A DNA stretch of 14,552 nt, from positions 1 through 14,552 of the forward strand of contig CAZKZP010000063.1 in assembly GCA_964557295.1 (NCBI GenBank), read 5' to 3'. Positions 14,171-14,552 of this stretch are shown piece after piece (positions within the stretch are counted from its first letter, which is position 1; each line of letters begins with the position of its first letter). The position numbers and the translations under genes were made by a program. This DNA is from JBFMHP01 sp964557295 (GTDB taxonomy: Bacteria; Pseudomonadota; Gammaproteobacteria; RBG-16-57-12). A model generated the notes under the pieces. It did not search any database, was not told the DNA's origin, and saw only the letters and a program-made list of their open reading frames with translations.

Positions 14171-14552
14171 ATGCGCATCGAGATACTTTTGATTCTGCTG
14201 CCGATAGCCGCCGCATCAGGCTGGTGGATGGGGTGGCGCAGCGCCTTGCGCAGCAAAGCCGCCTCGGCTAAACCCCTGTCAGCGGAATATTTCAAGGGCC
14301 TGAATTACGTCATCAACGAGCAGCCCGATCGCGCTGTCGATATCTTCACGCGCATGATCGATGTGGACAGTGACACCATCGAGGTGCACTATGCCCTGGC
14401 CACGCTCTTCTTAAAGCGCGGCGAAGTCGATCGCGCCATTCGCATCCATGAGAATCTGATTGCCCGCCCGACCCTCACCCGGCAACAGCAGCATGAAACG
14501 CGGTTTCGACTGGGCAATGCGTACCTGCGGGCCGGTGTGCTGGAGAGCCTGG
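14171..14552 (+). CDS. lapB: Lipopolysaccharide assembly protein B (LapB), 5' part; runs off window
   Basis: The first 127 residues of LapB (YciM) are present and the frame is still open at the window end; E. coli LapB has 389 residues. In E. coli it is an inner-membrane TPR protein that promotes degradation of LpxC by FtsH, limiting lipid A synthesis. The N-terminus MRIEILLILLPIAAASGWWMG is a short membrane anchor with the family's SGWWMGWRS motif. SAEYFKGLNYVINEQPDRAVDIF (37-59) begins the TPR region, and repeats continue at HYALATLFLKRGEVDRAIRIH (73-93) and RLGNAYLRAGV (113-123). The C-terminal rubredoxin-like metal-binding part lies beyond the window. It begins nine bases after lapA and has no strong ribosome binding site. 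Confidence 0.93.
   Translation, partial: MRIEILLILLPIAAASGWWMGWRSALRSKAASAKPLSAEYFKGLNYVINEQPDRAVDIFTRMIDVDSDTIEVHYALATLFLKRGEVDRAIRIHENLIARPTLTRQQQHETRFRLGNAYLRAGVLESL

Overview
The window is a stretch of a GC-rich proteobacterial chromosome. Gene content and order point to a gammaproteobacterium outside the enterics, perhaps near the Chromatiales or other sulfur-oxidising lineages, but this placement is inference. All genes found are on the + strand, closely packed, with no gene-free stretch above 172 bases. From left to right: the 3' two thirds of gyrA; serC and a short-type serA (serine synthesis); two GC-poor genes of unknown function; pheA, hisC, a type I-beta DAHP synthase, tyrA and aroA (aromatic amino acid synthesis); cmk; rpsA; ihfB; lapA; and the start of lapB.

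The block from serC to aroA works as one metabolic unit. SerC and SerA make serine. The DAHP synthase is the entry step of the shikimate pathway, AroA a late step, PheA and TyrA the two branches after chorismate, and HisC-type enzymes transaminate histidinol phosphate and often aromatic keto acids. The order gyrA-serC-pheA-hisC-tyrA-aroA-cmk-rpsA-ihfB-lapA is well known in Pseudomonas-like gammaproteobacteria. Here it also contains serA, a DAHP synthase and the GC-poor pair. The second half (cmk, rpsA, ihfB, lapAB) is divided by three good terminator-like hairpins, so these genes probably form separate transcription units, with candidate promoters before cmk and lapA.

Two things stand out. 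First, tyrA is broken by ten Ns followed by 108 foreign bases. A 12-base repeat flanks the break, and removing 118 bases restores a perfect 289-residue TyrA. The foreign piece encodes the C-terminus of an acetyl-CoA synthetase, so this looks like a scaffolding or assembly chimera and not biology. Second, positions about 4090-5025 hold a GC-poor two-gene insertion: a small soluble protein and a lipoprotein, neither recognised. This is the only real candidate for something undescribed, and nothing in it reveals a function. The rest is conserved housekeeping sequence.
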